Shown one piece after another: positions 54,813 through 63,676 of a stretch of DNA of 64,000 nucleotides. The stretch's first letter is position 1; every line of letters begins with the position of its first letter. The translations under genes and the position numbers were made by a program. This DNA comes from Betaproteobacteria bacterium (GTDB lineage: Bacteria; Pseudomonadota; Gammaproteobacteria; Burkholderiales; Casimicrobiaceae): the NCBI GenBank assembly GCA_016717855.1, contig JADKEV010000011.1, positions 62,001 through 126,000 on the forward strand. The letters run 5' to 3'. The notes under the pieces are model-generated. The model was not told the origin of the DNA, made no database searches, and saw only the letters and a list, made by a program, of their open reading frames with translations.

Positions 54813-55326
54813 CGACAACGCTACGCCCGACGCCGTGTTCCGGATCGTGATCCAGGCCGACATCAACCGGGTCTGGCGCGAGCTGACCAAGACCGACGAG
54901 GCGCAGGGCGCGGTGTTCAACGCGTGGCTGCACACCACGGGGCTCGTGCCCGGCGGGCGCCTGCAGATGCGCACCGGCACCGGCAAGCACGTGCTGGTGG
55001 TCGGCGAGGTGCTCGAGTTCGACCCGCCGCACCGCTTCGTGCACAGCCACCGCTTCACGCAGTACGACGATCCAGTCTGCCAGGTTGCTTATGAGTTGAA
55101 GCCCGTCGCGGGCGGCGTGGAAGTCACGCTCAGGGTCATCGGCATGCCGGCCGGGACGCCCACCGCCAAGGCCATGCAGCAGGGCGGCGACGCGATCCTC
55201 AAGTCGTTGAAGGCGATCGCCGAGACCGGCGCTCCGCCATTGGGCACGCGGCTGATGTACGCCGCGTTCGCCCTGCTCGAGTTCGTGTTGCCCAAGCGTA
55301 CCCGCAGCGAACATTGGCCGCTGTAA
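54805..55326 (+). CDS. SRPBCC/AHSA1 family protein
   Basis: A 173-residue START-like protein. AVFRIVIQADINRVWRELTKTDEAQGAVFNAWLHTTGLVPGGRLQMRTG is the typical AHSA1 opening, followed by LVVGEVLEFDPPHRFVHSH. The pairing of an ArsR regulator and an SRPBCC partner with overlapping ORFs is widespread in bacteria; the pair is thought to respond to a small ligand. The function here is not known. Confidence 0.87.
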   Translation: MPDDNATPDAVFRIVIQADINRVWRELTKTDEAQGAVFNAWLHTTGLVPGGRLQMRTGTGKHVLVVGEVLEFDPPHRFVHSHRFTQYDDPVCQVAYELKPVAGGVEVTLRVIGMPAGTPTAKAMQQGGDAILKSLKAIAETGAPPLGTRLMYAAFALLEFVLPKRTRSEHWPL

Positions 55327-55361
55327 CCACGAACCACGTTCAATTCCAAAGGGAGATCAAC

Positions 55362-55922
55362 ATGGCAGATCCGCAAGCCGCACTCGCAACACAGATGCGC
55401 AACATCGAGACCAAGACCGGCAAGACTTTCGCGCAGCTTTGCAAGCTGATAGCCGATTCCGGCCTGGCCAAAGTCGGCGAGCAGCGCTCGATGCTGATGG
55501 AGACGCTGAGCCTGGGCTACGGCGACGCCAACACGCTGGCGATCATGGCCAAGAACGCCGCCGCGCCCGCGCCGGCCGCCGACGCCGACCCGCTCGATGC
55601 GATCTACACCGGACCCAAGGCGGCGCTGCGCGCGCTGCACGAGCGCCTCAGCGCCGAAATCGACAAGCTCGGCCCGTACGAAAAGGCGCCGAAGAAGACC
55701 TACATCAGCATGCGCCGCAAGAAGCAGTTCGCGATGCTCGGGCCGGCGACCAAGGACCAGGTCGAACTCGGCCTGAACGCCAAGTCGCTGCCCGCGTCGC
55801 CGCGGCTGAAAGCGCTGCCGCCCGGCGGAATGTGCCAGTACTCGGTGCGGCTGTCGGGACCGGCCGAGATCAACGCCGAGTTGATGGGCTGGGTGCGCGC
55901 GGCGTACGACGCGGCGGGTTGA
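55362..55922 (+). CDS. DUF4287/DUF5655 domain protein
   Basis: A 186-residue protein. The N terminus (ATQMRNIETKTGKTFAQLCKLIADSG) is a DUF4287-like helical domain. The C-terminal half (PYEKAPKKTYISMRRKKQFAMLGPATKDQVELGLN) resembles DUF5655. Its ATG has GGGAG 6 nt upstream and it starts 35 bp after the SRPBCC gene, so it may be co-transcribed with it. It is convergent with the YjbR-like gene at a distance of 12 bp. No biochemical role can be assigned. Confidence 0.83.
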   Translation: MADPQAALATQMRNIETKTGKTFAQLCKLIADSGLAKVGEQRSMLMETLSLGYGDANTLAIMAKNAAAPAPAADADPLDAIYTGPKAALRALHERLSAEIDKLGPYEKAPKKTYISMRRKKQFAMLGPATKDQVELGLNAKSLPASPRLKALPPGGMCQYSVRLSGPAEINAELMGWVRAAYDAAG

Positions 55923-55934
55923 CGGTCTTTCGCG

Positions 55935-56273
55935 CTACCTGGAAGCCGGAGGCTTTGCGGAAGCGGTCTTCGGCGCCTTGTTCTTCCACGCGCTGGTTAC
56001 GAGAGACTTGACTGCCGCGGGCTCCGCCGCCGCCAGCGCGATGCGCAGTCCAACCACCTTGCCGCCCCACAGGAGTTTCTCGACGAATTCCGGGTACAAA
56101 AGAAGCGCTCGCTCCCGGTCGGCCTCGTCGACGAACAAATGAATGTGCTCTTCGTCCGGTGGGAAGGTGACGAAGATCTTTCCTCTGACGCGGAACGAGG
56201 AGAAGTGGTGGTGCGGCTCCTCGGTGACGTCCTGGAGCGACTTGGCATGGAGGCGGACCTGGGCGAGGTTCAT
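55935..56273 (-). CDS. MmcQ/YjbR family DNA-binding-like protein
   Basis: A 112-residue protein beginning MNLAQVRLHAKSLQDVTEEPHHHF, with RVRGKIFVTFPPDEEHIHLFVDEADRERALLLYPEFVEKLLWGGK. This is the MmcQ/YjbR (CyaY-like double-wing) fold. The C-terminal tail is Lys/Ala-rich. It is separated by 38 bp from the upstream acyl-CoA synthetase on the same strand. Function uncertain; no direct evidence of DNA binding. Confidence 0.8.
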   Translation of the reverse strand: MNLAQVRLHAKSLQDVTEEPHHHFSSFRVRGKIFVTFPPDEEHIHLFVDEADRERALLLYPEFVEKLLWGGKVVGLRIALAAAEPAAVKSLVTSAWKNKAPKTASAKPPASR

Positions 56274-56311
56274 GATCGCAACGGAGCAGTACGCGGCAGC
56301 ATGACATGCAC

Positions 56312-57850
56312 TCAGATCTTGCGCCCGTGCCCGGCCCAGTACGGCTCGCGCAGCTCGCGTTTGAGGGTCTTGCCCGCCGTGCTGCGCGGAAAGTCGGCCA
56401 TGATCACCACGTCCGCGACGCGTTGGTAGCGCGCGCCGACGCGGCTGTTGATCCAGTCCCGCAGCGCGTCCGGCGTGACGGCGGCCCCCGGGTGGACGAT
56501 GACCGCGGCGATCGGCGTTTCGCCCCATTTGTCGTGCGGGATGCCGAACACCGCGACCTCGCGCACGCCGGGATGGCGCGCCGCGATCTCCTCGACGTCG
56601 CGCGGATAGACCTTTACGCCGCCGGAGTCGATCATGTCTTTCATCCGATCGACGAGGTGCAGGAAGCCGTCGTCGTCGAGGTACCCCAGGTCCCCGGAAT
56701 GGATCCACCCGTCGCGCAGCGTCTGCGCGGTCAGGTCGGGCCGCTTGTAGTACCCGGACATCGTGATCGGTCCGCGGCCGACGATCTCGCCAATCTCGCC
56801 GGGCGCGGCGTCGCTGCCGTCCTCGCGCACGATGCGCAGCCGGTAGAAGGGTGGCGGCGTGCCCACCGAACCGGCCTTGCGGAGCGCGTCGTCGCGGTCG
56901 AGGATCGTGACGAAGCCTTCGGTCAGGCCGTAGAGCTCGTAGAGGCGGCCCGGCAGCACGTCGTTCAGCGTGTCCTTGTCCTTCTGCAGCAGCGGCGCGC
57001 CGAGAGACAGGATGCATTCGAGCGAGGCGAGGCGCCGCGGATCGAAGCCCGGCGCGCCGAGCAGCGCGACGATCTGCGCCGGCACGAGCATGGTGTGGGT
57101 CACCCGCTCGCGCTCGATGATCGCCATCGTTTCCTCCGGCTCGAACTGCCGCTGCAGGATGTACGTCGCCCCGAGAAAGAACGTGGGCATCATGGTGACG
57201 AAGGCGCCGTTGAAGACGATCGCGCCCGCGTGCAGGGTCCGCGATTCGGGCGTCACCCGGAACGCCGCGGCCATCAGCGTGCAGTACATCGCGCGCACGA
57301 AGTGCGTGTGCATGATGCCCTTGGGCAGGCCGGTGGTGCCGCTGGTGAACATGATGTTGAAGAGGTCGTCCGCCCTGACCTCCGCCGGCACGATGGTGTC
57401 GGGCTGGGCGTCGGCCAGCGCCCCGTAGTTGCCGAATTCGCCGGGCGGGCCGTCCACGAGCAGGACGTGCTGAGGCAGGCTCTCGCGGATCTGCGCGAGC
57501 ACCGGCACCATCGATGACTGGGTGATCAGGCAGCTCGCGTCCGCGCCGCGCAGGAGGCTGGCGAGTCCGGCGGGAAGCAGCAATGGCGACAGGGGCACGA
57601 GGGTCGCCCCAATGGTCGGGACGGCCCAGTACGCCTCGAGCAGTTCGCGCGAGTTGGCCAGCACGGTCGCGACCTTGTCGCCGCGGCCCAGGCCAAGCCC
57701 GCGCAGCATGTTGCCCACCTGCGCGACGCGCGCTGCGAACTGGCGATAGCTGAGCCGCTTCCCCTCGAAGACGACGGCGGTGTGGTCGGGCCGATAGCGC
57801 GCGTGGTGTGCGATCAGGGTTGCGAGTTCAAGCATGTCCTGCGACTCCAT
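56312..57850 (-). CDS. AMP-dependent synthetase/ligase (acyl-CoA synthetase)
   Basis: A 512-residue adenylate-forming enzyme. The AMP-binding P-loop is FTSGTTGLPKGIMHTH, and ELYGLTEGFVTI, YYKRPDLTAQTLRDGWIHSGDLGYLDDDGFLHLVDRMKDMIDSGGVKVYPRDVEE and the final PRSTAGKTLKRELRE (catalytic Lys) match the family. It activates a fatty or aromatic acid to its CoA thioester. The ATG at 57850 was chosen; ATG 57835 has a GGAG closer to normal RBS spacing, and both give the same domain. It precedes the YjbR-like gene. Confidence 0.9.
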   Translation of the reverse strand: MESQDMLELATLIAHHARYRPDHTAVVFEGKRLSYRQFAARVAQVGNMLRGLGLGRGDKVATVLANSRELLEAYWAVPTIGATLVPLSPLLLPAGLASLLRGADASCLITQSSMVPVLAQIRESLPQHVLLVDGPPGEFGNYGALADAQPDTIVPAEVRADDLFNIMFTSGTTGLPKGIMHTHFVRAMYCTLMAAAFRVTPESRTLHAGAIVFNGAFVTMMPTFFLGATYILQRQFEPEETMAIIERERVTHTMLVPAQIVALLGAPGFDPRRLASLECILSLGAPLLQKDKDTLNDVLPGRLYELYGLTEGFVTILDRDDALRKAGSVGTPPPFYRLRIVREDGSDAAPGEIGEIVGRGPITMSGYYKRPDLTAQTLRDGWIHSGDLGYLDDDGFLHLVDRMKDMIDSGGVKVYPRDVEEIAARHPGVREVAVFGIPHDKWGETPIAAVIVHPGAAVTPDALRDWINSRVGARYQRVADVVIMADFPRSTAGKTLKRELREPYWAGHGRKI

Positions 57851-57934
57851 CGAAACGCGCCATGCCATCGCGCGTGGCCTTCGACGAGTGGCTCTGCAGC
57901 CACTGCAGCGCCGACTGGACCCGGTCGGCAAGCG

Positions 57935-58210
57935 TCACGACTTCTTGCACCATTGCACCTTGCAGGCAATTCCTTCACCGTCGGGGTCCATTCTCTGGCG
58001 CGGACAGTTGCGCAGAAAGAATGTCGCCTCTTCACAGGACGTCATCTGCGTGCAGTAGATCCGGCCGTCGCACACGAACTGTCCCGGAAGGACGCGCACG
58101 GCCGCGGGCGGCGCGAAGCCCAGGAACTCCTTGATGCGATCCTCAAAGTAGGTATAGCCGAACCACGCCACGGTCCCGATCAGCGCCAGGATGATGAAGT
58201 CCTTGATCAT
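57935..58210 (-). CDS. membrane-anchored Excalibur-domain protein
   Basis: A 91-residue protein. An N-terminal hydrophobic anchor (IILALIGTVAWFGYTYF, residues 6-22) is followed by a Cys-rich domain: FVCDGRIYCTQMTSCEEATFFLRNCPRQRMDPDGEGIACKVQWC, the Excalibur calcium-binding pattern with the DxDGxGIxC loop. It is likely extracytoplasmic and may bind calcium. It begins 15 bp downstream of the PAS-cyclase stop codon, so the two may be co-transcribed. Confidence 0.83.
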   Translation of the reverse strand: MIKDFIILALIGTVAWFGYTYFEDRIKEFLGFAPPAAVRVLPGQFVCDGRIYCTQMTSCEEATFFLRNCPRQRMDPDGEGIACKVQWCKKS

Positions 58211-58225
58211 CGCGATTGCCTTGCC

Positions 58226-59851
58226 TCAGGGCTGGCCTTCCGGGCGAATGCCCAGGACGTCGTAGGCGGGCACCGGGCGGTTGAAGCCTTTCAGGGACAG
58301 TTCCCCGACGGGCGACACGTCGATTCGAGACTCGGTCTTCGAGAAAATCCGCGGCGAGATCAGGATCTGGCCATCGGCGGCTTCTCCGCACAGGCGGGCG
58401 GCGAGATTGACGACAGTGCCGATGGCGCTGTACTCGAGGCGGCCCTCGAAGCCGATCGTGCCCATGGTCGCGTAACCGCCGGCGATGCCAACGCCGAAGC
58501 CGAGCGCGTAGCCATGCTTCTTCCAGCCCTGCGCCAGCGCCGCCACCGATGCGCGCATGCCCAGCGCCATGCGGATTGCCTGCAATTCATGATCGTCGAC
58601 GGGCACCGGCGCGTTGAACAGGATCATGGCGCCGTCACCGGCGAAGTGCTCGATGGTCCCGTCGTGCGCGGTGATCTCGCGTCCCAGTTCGGCGTGGTAA
58701 TCGCGCAGCACGTTCATCACCTCCTCCGGCTCCGCCGTCTCGGTGAATCCCGTGAAGCCGCGCAAGTCCACGAACACGACCGTGATCTCCGTGCGCCGCG
58801 CCTTGAGCGAGTCGTCCGCGTCGCCCGACATGATCAGGTCGCTGATCTTCGGCGAGAGGAACCGCGTGAGCTTGGACATCTGCCCGATCTTCGACACCTG
58901 CTCGGTGACCCGCGCTTCAAGCCGCGCATTCCACTCGGCGATCTGCGCCGCCTGCTCCTCTACCTTGCGGTTCTTGTCCTGGATCTCGCCGTACAGCGCT
59001 TCGAGCGTCCGGTTCTTTTCCGTGATGAGCTTGTTCGCTTCCTCGGTCCGCCGCGTCGCATCGAGCAGGTCGCGCTCGGCCTGTTTCTGCGCGGTGATGT
59101 CCGTCATCACCGTCACCGCGCCGCCTCCGTCCACCCGGCGGCGAAGGATGCGATACCAGCGCCCGTCCGGGGTGTGATCCTCGAAGCTGAGCCCCGAAGG
59201 ATTGCGCAAGCTCTCCACGCGCCTGGCGACCATGGCCTCAACGTCGCCTTCGCCGTAGTAACCGTTCTCGGCGAGATAGCGCAGCAGGTCGGCATAGGGA
59301 CGCCCGGGTTGCAGCAACTCCTGCGGGACGATGTACATTTCCCTGAAGCGATTGTTGCAGACGACGATCTTGAGCTCGTCATCGGTGTAGGCGAGCGCGC
59401 CCGGCATGTTGTCGAGCGCCACATGGAGCTGCGCTTCCCTGTCCGCCAATTCCTGTTCAGCCAGCTTCTGGTCGGTGATGTCCGTCATCACCGTCACCGC
59501 GCCGCCCCCCTCCACCCGGCGGCGGAGGATGCGATACCACCGTCCGTCGGGCGCGTGGTCCTCGAAGCTCCGCCCCGAAGGGTTGCGCAAGCTCTCGACG
59601 CGCCGTGCGACCATTGCCTCGACGTCGCCCTTGCCGTAGTAGCCGTTCTCGGCCAGATAGCGCAGCAAATCGGCATAGGGACGCCCCGGCTGCAGCAACT
59701 CCGGCGGCACCTTGTACATCTCCTTGAAGCGCTCGTTGCAGAAGACGATGTTCAGCGCGGCATCCGTATAGGCGAGCGCGCCCGGCATGTTGTCGAGCAC
59801 CAGATGAAGTTGGACGCCGGCGTCCTGGGGGCGATGGTCGATGGTGTTCAT
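58226..59851 (-). CDS. adenylate/guanylate cyclase with two tandem PAS domains
   Basis: A 541-residue protein. Two PAS domains, residues about 17-127 and 144-254, begin with LDNMPGALAYTD and end with VTVMTDIT; they are almost identical to each other. A coiled coil (about 258-325, LITEKNRTLEALYGEIQDKNRKVEEQ) leads to a class III cyclase domain: VFVDLRGFTGFTETAEP (Asp362), FAGDGAMILFN (Asp406) and LEYSAIGTVVNLAARLC. No membrane span is visible. PAS domains sense ligands, light or redox. It is the third cyclase in the window. Confidence 0.92.
   Translation of the reverse strand: MNTIDHRPQDAGVQLHLVLDNMPGALAYTDAALNIVFCNERFKEMYKVPPELLQPGRPYADLLRYLAENGYYGKGDVEAMVARRVESLRNPSGRSFEDHAPDGRWYRILRRRVEGGGAVTVMTDITDQKLAEQELADREAQLHVALDNMPGALAYTDDELKIVVCNNRFREMYIVPQELLQPGRPYADLLRYLAENGYYGEGDVEAMVARRVESLRNPSGLSFEDHTPDGRWYRILRRRVDGGGAVTVMTDITAQKQAERDLLDATRRTEEANKLITEKNRTLEALYGEIQDKNRKVEEQAAQIAEWNARLEARVTEQVSKIGQMSKLTRFLSPKISDLIMSGDADDSLKARRTEITVVFVDLRGFTGFTETAEPEEVMNVLRDYHAELGREITAHDGTIEHFAGDGAMILFNAPVPVDDHELQAIRMALGMRASVAALAQGWKKHGYALGFGVGIAGGYATMGTIGFEGRLEYSAIGTVVNLAARLCGEAADGQILISPRIFSKTESRIDVSPVGELSLKGFNRPVPAYDVLGIRPEGQP
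59081..59803 (-). repeat. tandem PAS-coding duplication in the cyclase gene
   Basis: Two units of about 340 bp (59462-59803 and 59081-59422) encode the duplicated PAS domains at an offset of 127 codons (381 bp). Long stretches, such as LLQPGRPYADLLRYLAENGYYG and EAMVARRVESLRNPSG, are identical or nearly so in protein and highly similar in DNA. Confidence 0.85.
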
Positions 59852-59896
59852 ATCCCGGCTCGAGTTGGATCGTGCACGGCCCTGGTTTCGTTGCGC

Positions 59897-60760
59897 TCAG
59901 GCAGCGTTGATCTTGTCCAGCGTGGCCCGGCACCAGGCCTGGTCGTCGGGGTCCAGTGCGGCAAACGCCTGCCGAGCCGTGGCCACGGCTTTCACGGCGC
60001 AGGCGCCGTCGCCCAGCGCGCGCGCTGGTAGCGCCAGCACTTCGGCGGCGAAGAACAACTCCAGCGGCTGCGCGCCGTTTTCGCGCACGATGGCGTCGCA
60101 GCGCAGTCCGTGTTGGAGCGCGGTCGACGGGTCGCCGGCGGCCAGCCAGCACAGGGCCAGCCGGTACTCGGCGCGCTCGACTTCGAGCCAGGTGCCGGCC
60201 CGTTCCCATTGCGTCCGCGCGACCCGCGCGGCGCGGAGCATCAGCTCGCGCCGCGCCGGCTCGAGCGGCGCCAGTTCCTGCAGCGTTGCGGCGATGCCGT
60301 TGCTGTTTGCCGCCAACGCGCGCACGCCGGGGTCGGCATCGGGCAGGTCGCCTGCCCGGGCCAGGGCATCCTCCAGAAGCAGCGCTGAGCGCGCCGTGTC
60401 GAACGCGGCGAGGTTGCTCGCGGCCATCGCGGTGACCCGGCACTGGTCGCTCGCGGTCATCGCCGCGCGCCCGTCGGCCAGGCCGCCGCACAGGCGCAGG
60501 CTGGCGGCGCAGCGCGCGAGCGAGGCCGCCCCCCCGGCGCCATGCACGTTTCGTTCGGCCAATTGCGCCAGGAAGGTGAGGCCCTCCTGCCAGCGGCCCA
60601 GATGTTCCCCCAGCACATGGTGCGCCAGCCCGGCAAGACGCAGCACGCCATCGTCGTCCGCCACCAGCTGCAGTCCCTCCGGCAGCCGTTCGGCGACCGC
60701 GGCCGCTTGGGCGGCGTGGTCGCTCCAGGCCTGGTCGAGGAAGGCATCGAGCGTGCTCAT
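59897..60760 (-). CDS. hypothetical alpha-helical (TPR-like) protein
   Basis: A 287-residue, Ala/Leu-rich helical protein. Repeated helical pairs such as DQAWSDHAAQAAAVAERLPEGLQLV and AAEVLALPARALGDGACAVKAVATARQAF look TPR- or SEL1-like, without confident motif matches. It is 45 bp upstream of the PAS-cyclase gene on the same strand and may be its partner. There is no signal peptide. No function is known. Confidence 0.75.
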   Translation of the reverse strand: MSTLDAFLDQAWSDHAAQAAAVAERLPEGLQLVADDDGVLRLAGLAHHVLGEHLGRWQEGLTFLAQLAERNVHGAGGAASLARCAASLRLCGGLADGRAAMTASDQCRVTAMAASNLAAFDTARSALLLEDALARAGDLPDADPGVRALAANSNGIAATLQELAPLEPARRELMLRAARVARTQWERAGTWLEVERAEYRLALCWLAAGDPSTALQHGLRCDAIVRENGAQPLELFFAAEVLALPARALGDGACAVKAVATARQAFAALDPDDQAWCRATLDKINAA

Positions 60761-60808
60761 GGCGTGATCCCGATACGACCGGCGCTTACGGCGCCAAAGG
60801 ACTGCGCG

Positions 60809-61102
60809 TCAGGCAACGCCCTCGATGATGCGCAATTCGCGATCGACGGCCTTGCCCAGCACGCGCAGCGCTTCCGTGTACTCGGGACTGTCATGCGCGG
60901 CGATCGCCTGCGCGACGCTGTCGAACTCGATGAGAACGGTGCGCTGGCTCAGGCCGTTCTCGTAGACCTGCGCGGGAATCCCGCGCGCGAGAAAACGTCC
61001 GCCGGCCTTTTGCAGCGCGGGACCGGCAAGCTTGGCGTAAGCAGCGAGCGCTTCGGGGTCATGAATGGAACGGTAAACGGAAATCCAATACGCTTTGGCC
61101 AT
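60809..61102 (-). CDS. DUF1330 family protein
   Basis: A 97-residue protein: AKAYWISVYRSIHDPEALAAYAKLAGPALQKAGGRFLARG is the DUF1330 dimeric alpha-beta-barrel start, and VLIEFDSVAQAIAAHDSPEYTEALRVLGKAVDRELRIIEG its end. Such proteins often accompany catabolic enzymes but have no assigned reaction. The gene is 48 bp upstream of the TPR-like gene on the same strand. Confidence 0.88.
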   Translation of the reverse strand: MAKAYWISVYRSIHDPEALAAYAKLAGPALQKAGGRFLARGIPAQVYENGLSQRTVLIEFDSVAQAIAAHDSPEYTEALRVLGKAVDRELRIIEGVA

Positions 61103-61176
61103 GGCGGGGATGCTCGTTGTGGAGGACGAGGAATGTTACGCCTGTTCGCGTGGCGCCGCGAGTCTCGCGGAAAAGC

Positions 61177-61321
61177 CGTAGGATGGGTGGAGCGCAGCGA
61201 TGCCCATCGTCCAGGAATCGCAGATCCGCGTAGTACACGCCGCAAATCGCCACCATTGCGATGTCAGGCAGGACCTCTTCGAAACGCAGGATGGGTATCG
61301 CTGCGCTCCACCCATCCTACA
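61177..61321. repeat. dispersed inverted-repeat element, copy 9
   Basis: The arms 61177-61208 (one mismatch) and 61290-61321 (one mismatch at the outer base) are inverted, with 81 bp between them. The right arm overlaps the 3' end of the TPR protein gene and supplies its TAG stop (61317-61319). Confidence 0.9.
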
Positions 61322-62666
61322 CCGCCACCCGCCTGGCAGCCTCGCGCCAGCCGGCGAAGCGCTCCGGCGGAATCGCGCGGAGACCGGCGACACGTTCCAG
61401 GGCGAGGCGGACGTCCGCGGTGTTGCCGGCCTTGAGGGCGGCGTCGACGAACAGTTGCTCGAGCACGTCCTGTTGGGCGTGGCTGCCGCCCATCCGGTAC
61501 ATCCCGCCGATCGCCGGACGCATCAGCGCGACGGCTTCGGCGTGGCGCCCGGCGGCGTGGGCGAGCTGGGCACGGGCGATCGGCAGCGCGTAGTCGCGCA
61601 CGATGGGCGCGACAGTGCCGCTGCCCGCGGCATAGGCGCGCATCGCCTCGACCATGCGCTCGGCGGCGGCGGTGCGGCCGGCGGCCGTCAGCGCCATCAT
61701 CCAGTGCGGCAGCGTGAACGCGGAAACGCAGTCGCCGATCCGCGCCTCGGCCTTGTCGGCGAGTTCCTCCCAGCGGTTGCCCACATCGACGCCTAGCCGC
61801 TGGAGGCGGAAGAGCATCGACGCCGCGTTCTGTACGTCGATGTAGACATCCGGCGAGGCGACGGTGAGCGCCCCGGCGAGGTCGCGGAAGCGCGTGTCGT
61901 AGAGCTCGAGCACGGCCGCATGGTTGCCGTGCTCCAGGTTGAACAACGCGCAGTGCCACCAGAGATGGTGCTGCAGGTTGTGGCTGCCCGCCCAGTTCGG
62001 TGCGAGACTGGTCAGCCATTCGATGCCTTCGCTGCGGCGGCCCTGCGACTCCAGCACATGGGCGATCGCATGCGCGGCCCACAGGTCGCCAGGGTCGAGT
62101 TCGATGGCGCGGCGCCCGGCCGGCTCGGCGGCGAGATGGTTTCCGGTCTCCTCGTGGGCGAAGCAGCGGCAGCCGAGGATCATCGCGTAGCCCGGGATAT
62201 CCTCGGACCAGGCCGGGAGCACACGCTCGACGGAGGCGACCATGTCCTGCGGGCGGCCGAGCCAGAAACTGTTGAAGTGCGCGAGGCGGAAGGCGACCGC
62301 ATCGAGCGGATGCTCGCGCAGGATGGCCTCCCACGTGCCGATGGCCCGATCGATCTCGCCCGCCGCCCAGGCGGTCAGCGCGGCGATGTGGCTGCGCTCG
62401 CGCGCGGTGGCGCCGAGGCTAAGCGCCTGCGCAGTGCGGGCCTCCTCGGCGGCGACCGGAACGACGGCCTGCTTGAAGGCGAGCATCGCGAAACAGCCCT
62501 TCATGCAATGCGCCAGCGCGAAGTCCGGATCCGCTTCCAGCACGGCCTTGAGACGGTCCGGCGTATCGGCGCGGTAGGTGAGGTAGCCGGTGATCAGATG
62601 GTCGTACGCGGCAGCGGCCTTGACACTGGCGGTCGAGATGGGGAGGCCGCGATTGTCGAGATGCAT
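61317..62666 (-). CDS. tetratricopeptide repeat protein (TTC38-like)
   Basis: A 449-residue soluble TPR-solenoid protein resembling the TTC38 family: DHLITGYLTYRADTPDRLKAVLEADPDFALAHCMKGCFAMLAFK, then LSLGATARERSHIAALTAWAAGEIDRAIGTWEAILREHPLDAVAFRLAHF and HNLQHHLWWHCALFNLEHGNHAAVLELYD. TPR helices run to the C terminus. The ATG at 62666 (MHLDNRGLPISTASVKAA) is chosen; the in-frame extension has no support. The stop codon lies inside a dispersed repeat. Function unknown. Confidence 0.86.
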   Translation of the reverse strand: MHLDNRGLPISTASVKAAAAYDHLITGYLTYRADTPDRLKAVLEADPDFALAHCMKGCFAMLAFKQAVVPVAAEEARTAQALSLGATARERSHIAALTAWAAGEIDRAIGTWEAILREHPLDAVAFRLAHFNSFWLGRPQDMVASVERVLPAWSEDIPGYAMILGCRCFAHEETGNHLAAEPAGRRAIELDPGDLWAAHAIAHVLESQGRRSEGIEWLTSLAPNWAGSHNLQHHLWWHCALFNLEHGNHAAVLELYDTRFRDLAGALTVASPDVYIDVQNAASMLFRLQRLGVDVGNRWEELADKAEARIGDCVSAFTLPHWMMALTAAGRTAAAERMVEAMRAYAAGSGTVAPIVRDYALPIARAQLAHAAGRHAEAVALMRPAIGGMYRMGGSHAQQDVLEQLFVDAALKAGNTADVRLALERVAGLRAIPPERFAGWREAARRVAV

Positions 62667-62944
62667 GGCGTTGTTTCTTTCCGGGTTTGTCGGGATGTGC
62701 GGAGCCAGCGTTGGAACCACGCTCGTATTCTGCCGCATGGCCGTTCCGCCGTCTTCGCAATCCGGTCTAGTTCCGGCTTTGCCCGTCCCTATGCTTCCTG
62801 TGGGCGTGCAGAAACCGGCCGAACGTCCTGTCCTTCTTGCGTCGATCGATATAGGACAGCTAGTGGAGCCTGGATTCGTTGTGCAGCTTCAGGTACTCGG
62901 CAAGGTGAAGGAACTTGCCGTGCCAAGGCAACGCTTGAGGCTGG

Positions 62945-63649
62945 CTAACGGAGATGCCGCGCCTTCCAGCCCTTGACGTTGTCCATCCGCCATTGCCACC
63001 AGCGCGGGACGTTGGGGCTGTACGCGCGCTCGATGTAGTACGGCACCATCGGCGTGTACCAGTCCCATAGCCGGCGCAGTTCCGCCTCGGGTGCGTCGTG
63101 GAGTTCCACTCGCAGGTCGACGATGGGGAAGGTGTGCGTGCCGTAGACGAGCAGCGCTGAGGAGTTCTGGCCTTCCGGCTGGCCGCCTGCATCGCGTCCG
63201 GCTTCGACGGCGCGCATCAGCCGCTCGGCCAGCATTGCGCCCGCGCAGGCTTCGAACGCCTGCGCCATCGCTGCCACCACCTGTTCGCCGGCGAGCACGT
63301 TGCCCGAACAGACATAGCCATCGCCCACGTGATGGCCCGCCCAGATCGCGTTGCGCTTGCCGGTCGCCGCATGCGCGCGGCCGTAGACGTCGACGACCGC
63401 GATCTGGCGCGACTCGGGATAGGGGTCGGCAGCAAGCACTTCGCTCACCACCTTTTCGGCGGCTAGTCCGCGCCCGATCAATTCGCGGGCGATCAGGTTG
63501 AGCTGGGGATTGGCGACCGCCTGGATGGACGCCGCGCCCATGCCTGGCACCACCAGCGGGCAGCGGGCGCCGACATTGGGAGAATAGGTCGCGATGCCGA
63601 CGCCGAACTGGCCGGACTTCCTGCAGTGCGCTACGACGGAATAGGTCAT
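62945..63649 (-). CDS. DUF1028 family protein (Ntn-hydrolase-like)
   Basis: A 234-residue protein: MTYSVVAHCRKSGQFGVGIATYSPNVGARCPLVVPGMGAASIQAVANPQLN, with KRNAIWAGHHVGDGYVCSGNVLAGEQVVAAMAQAFEAC, is the DUF1028 pattern, which adopts an Ntn-hydrolase-like fold. It begins 27 bp after the Bug-protein gene, so they share a transcript. The activity may be an amidase-type hydrolysis of an imported compound, but no direct evidence exists. The region 62667-62944 (278 bp) upstream of the TPR gene shows no gene. Confidence 0.87.
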   Translation of the reverse strand: MTYSVVAHCRKSGQFGVGIATYSPNVGARCPLVVPGMGAASIQAVANPQLNLIARELIGRGLAAEKVVSEVLAADPYPESRQIAVVDVYGRAHAATGKRNAIWAGHHVGDGYVCSGNVLAGEQVVAAMAQAFEACAGAMLAERLMRAVEAGRDAGGQPEGQNSSALLVYGTHTFPIVDLRVELHDAPEAELRRLWDWYTPMVPYYIERAYSPNVPRWWQWRMDNVKGWKARHLR

Positions 63650-63676
63650 GTGAATGGGCTTTCGATGTAGTCCGGT

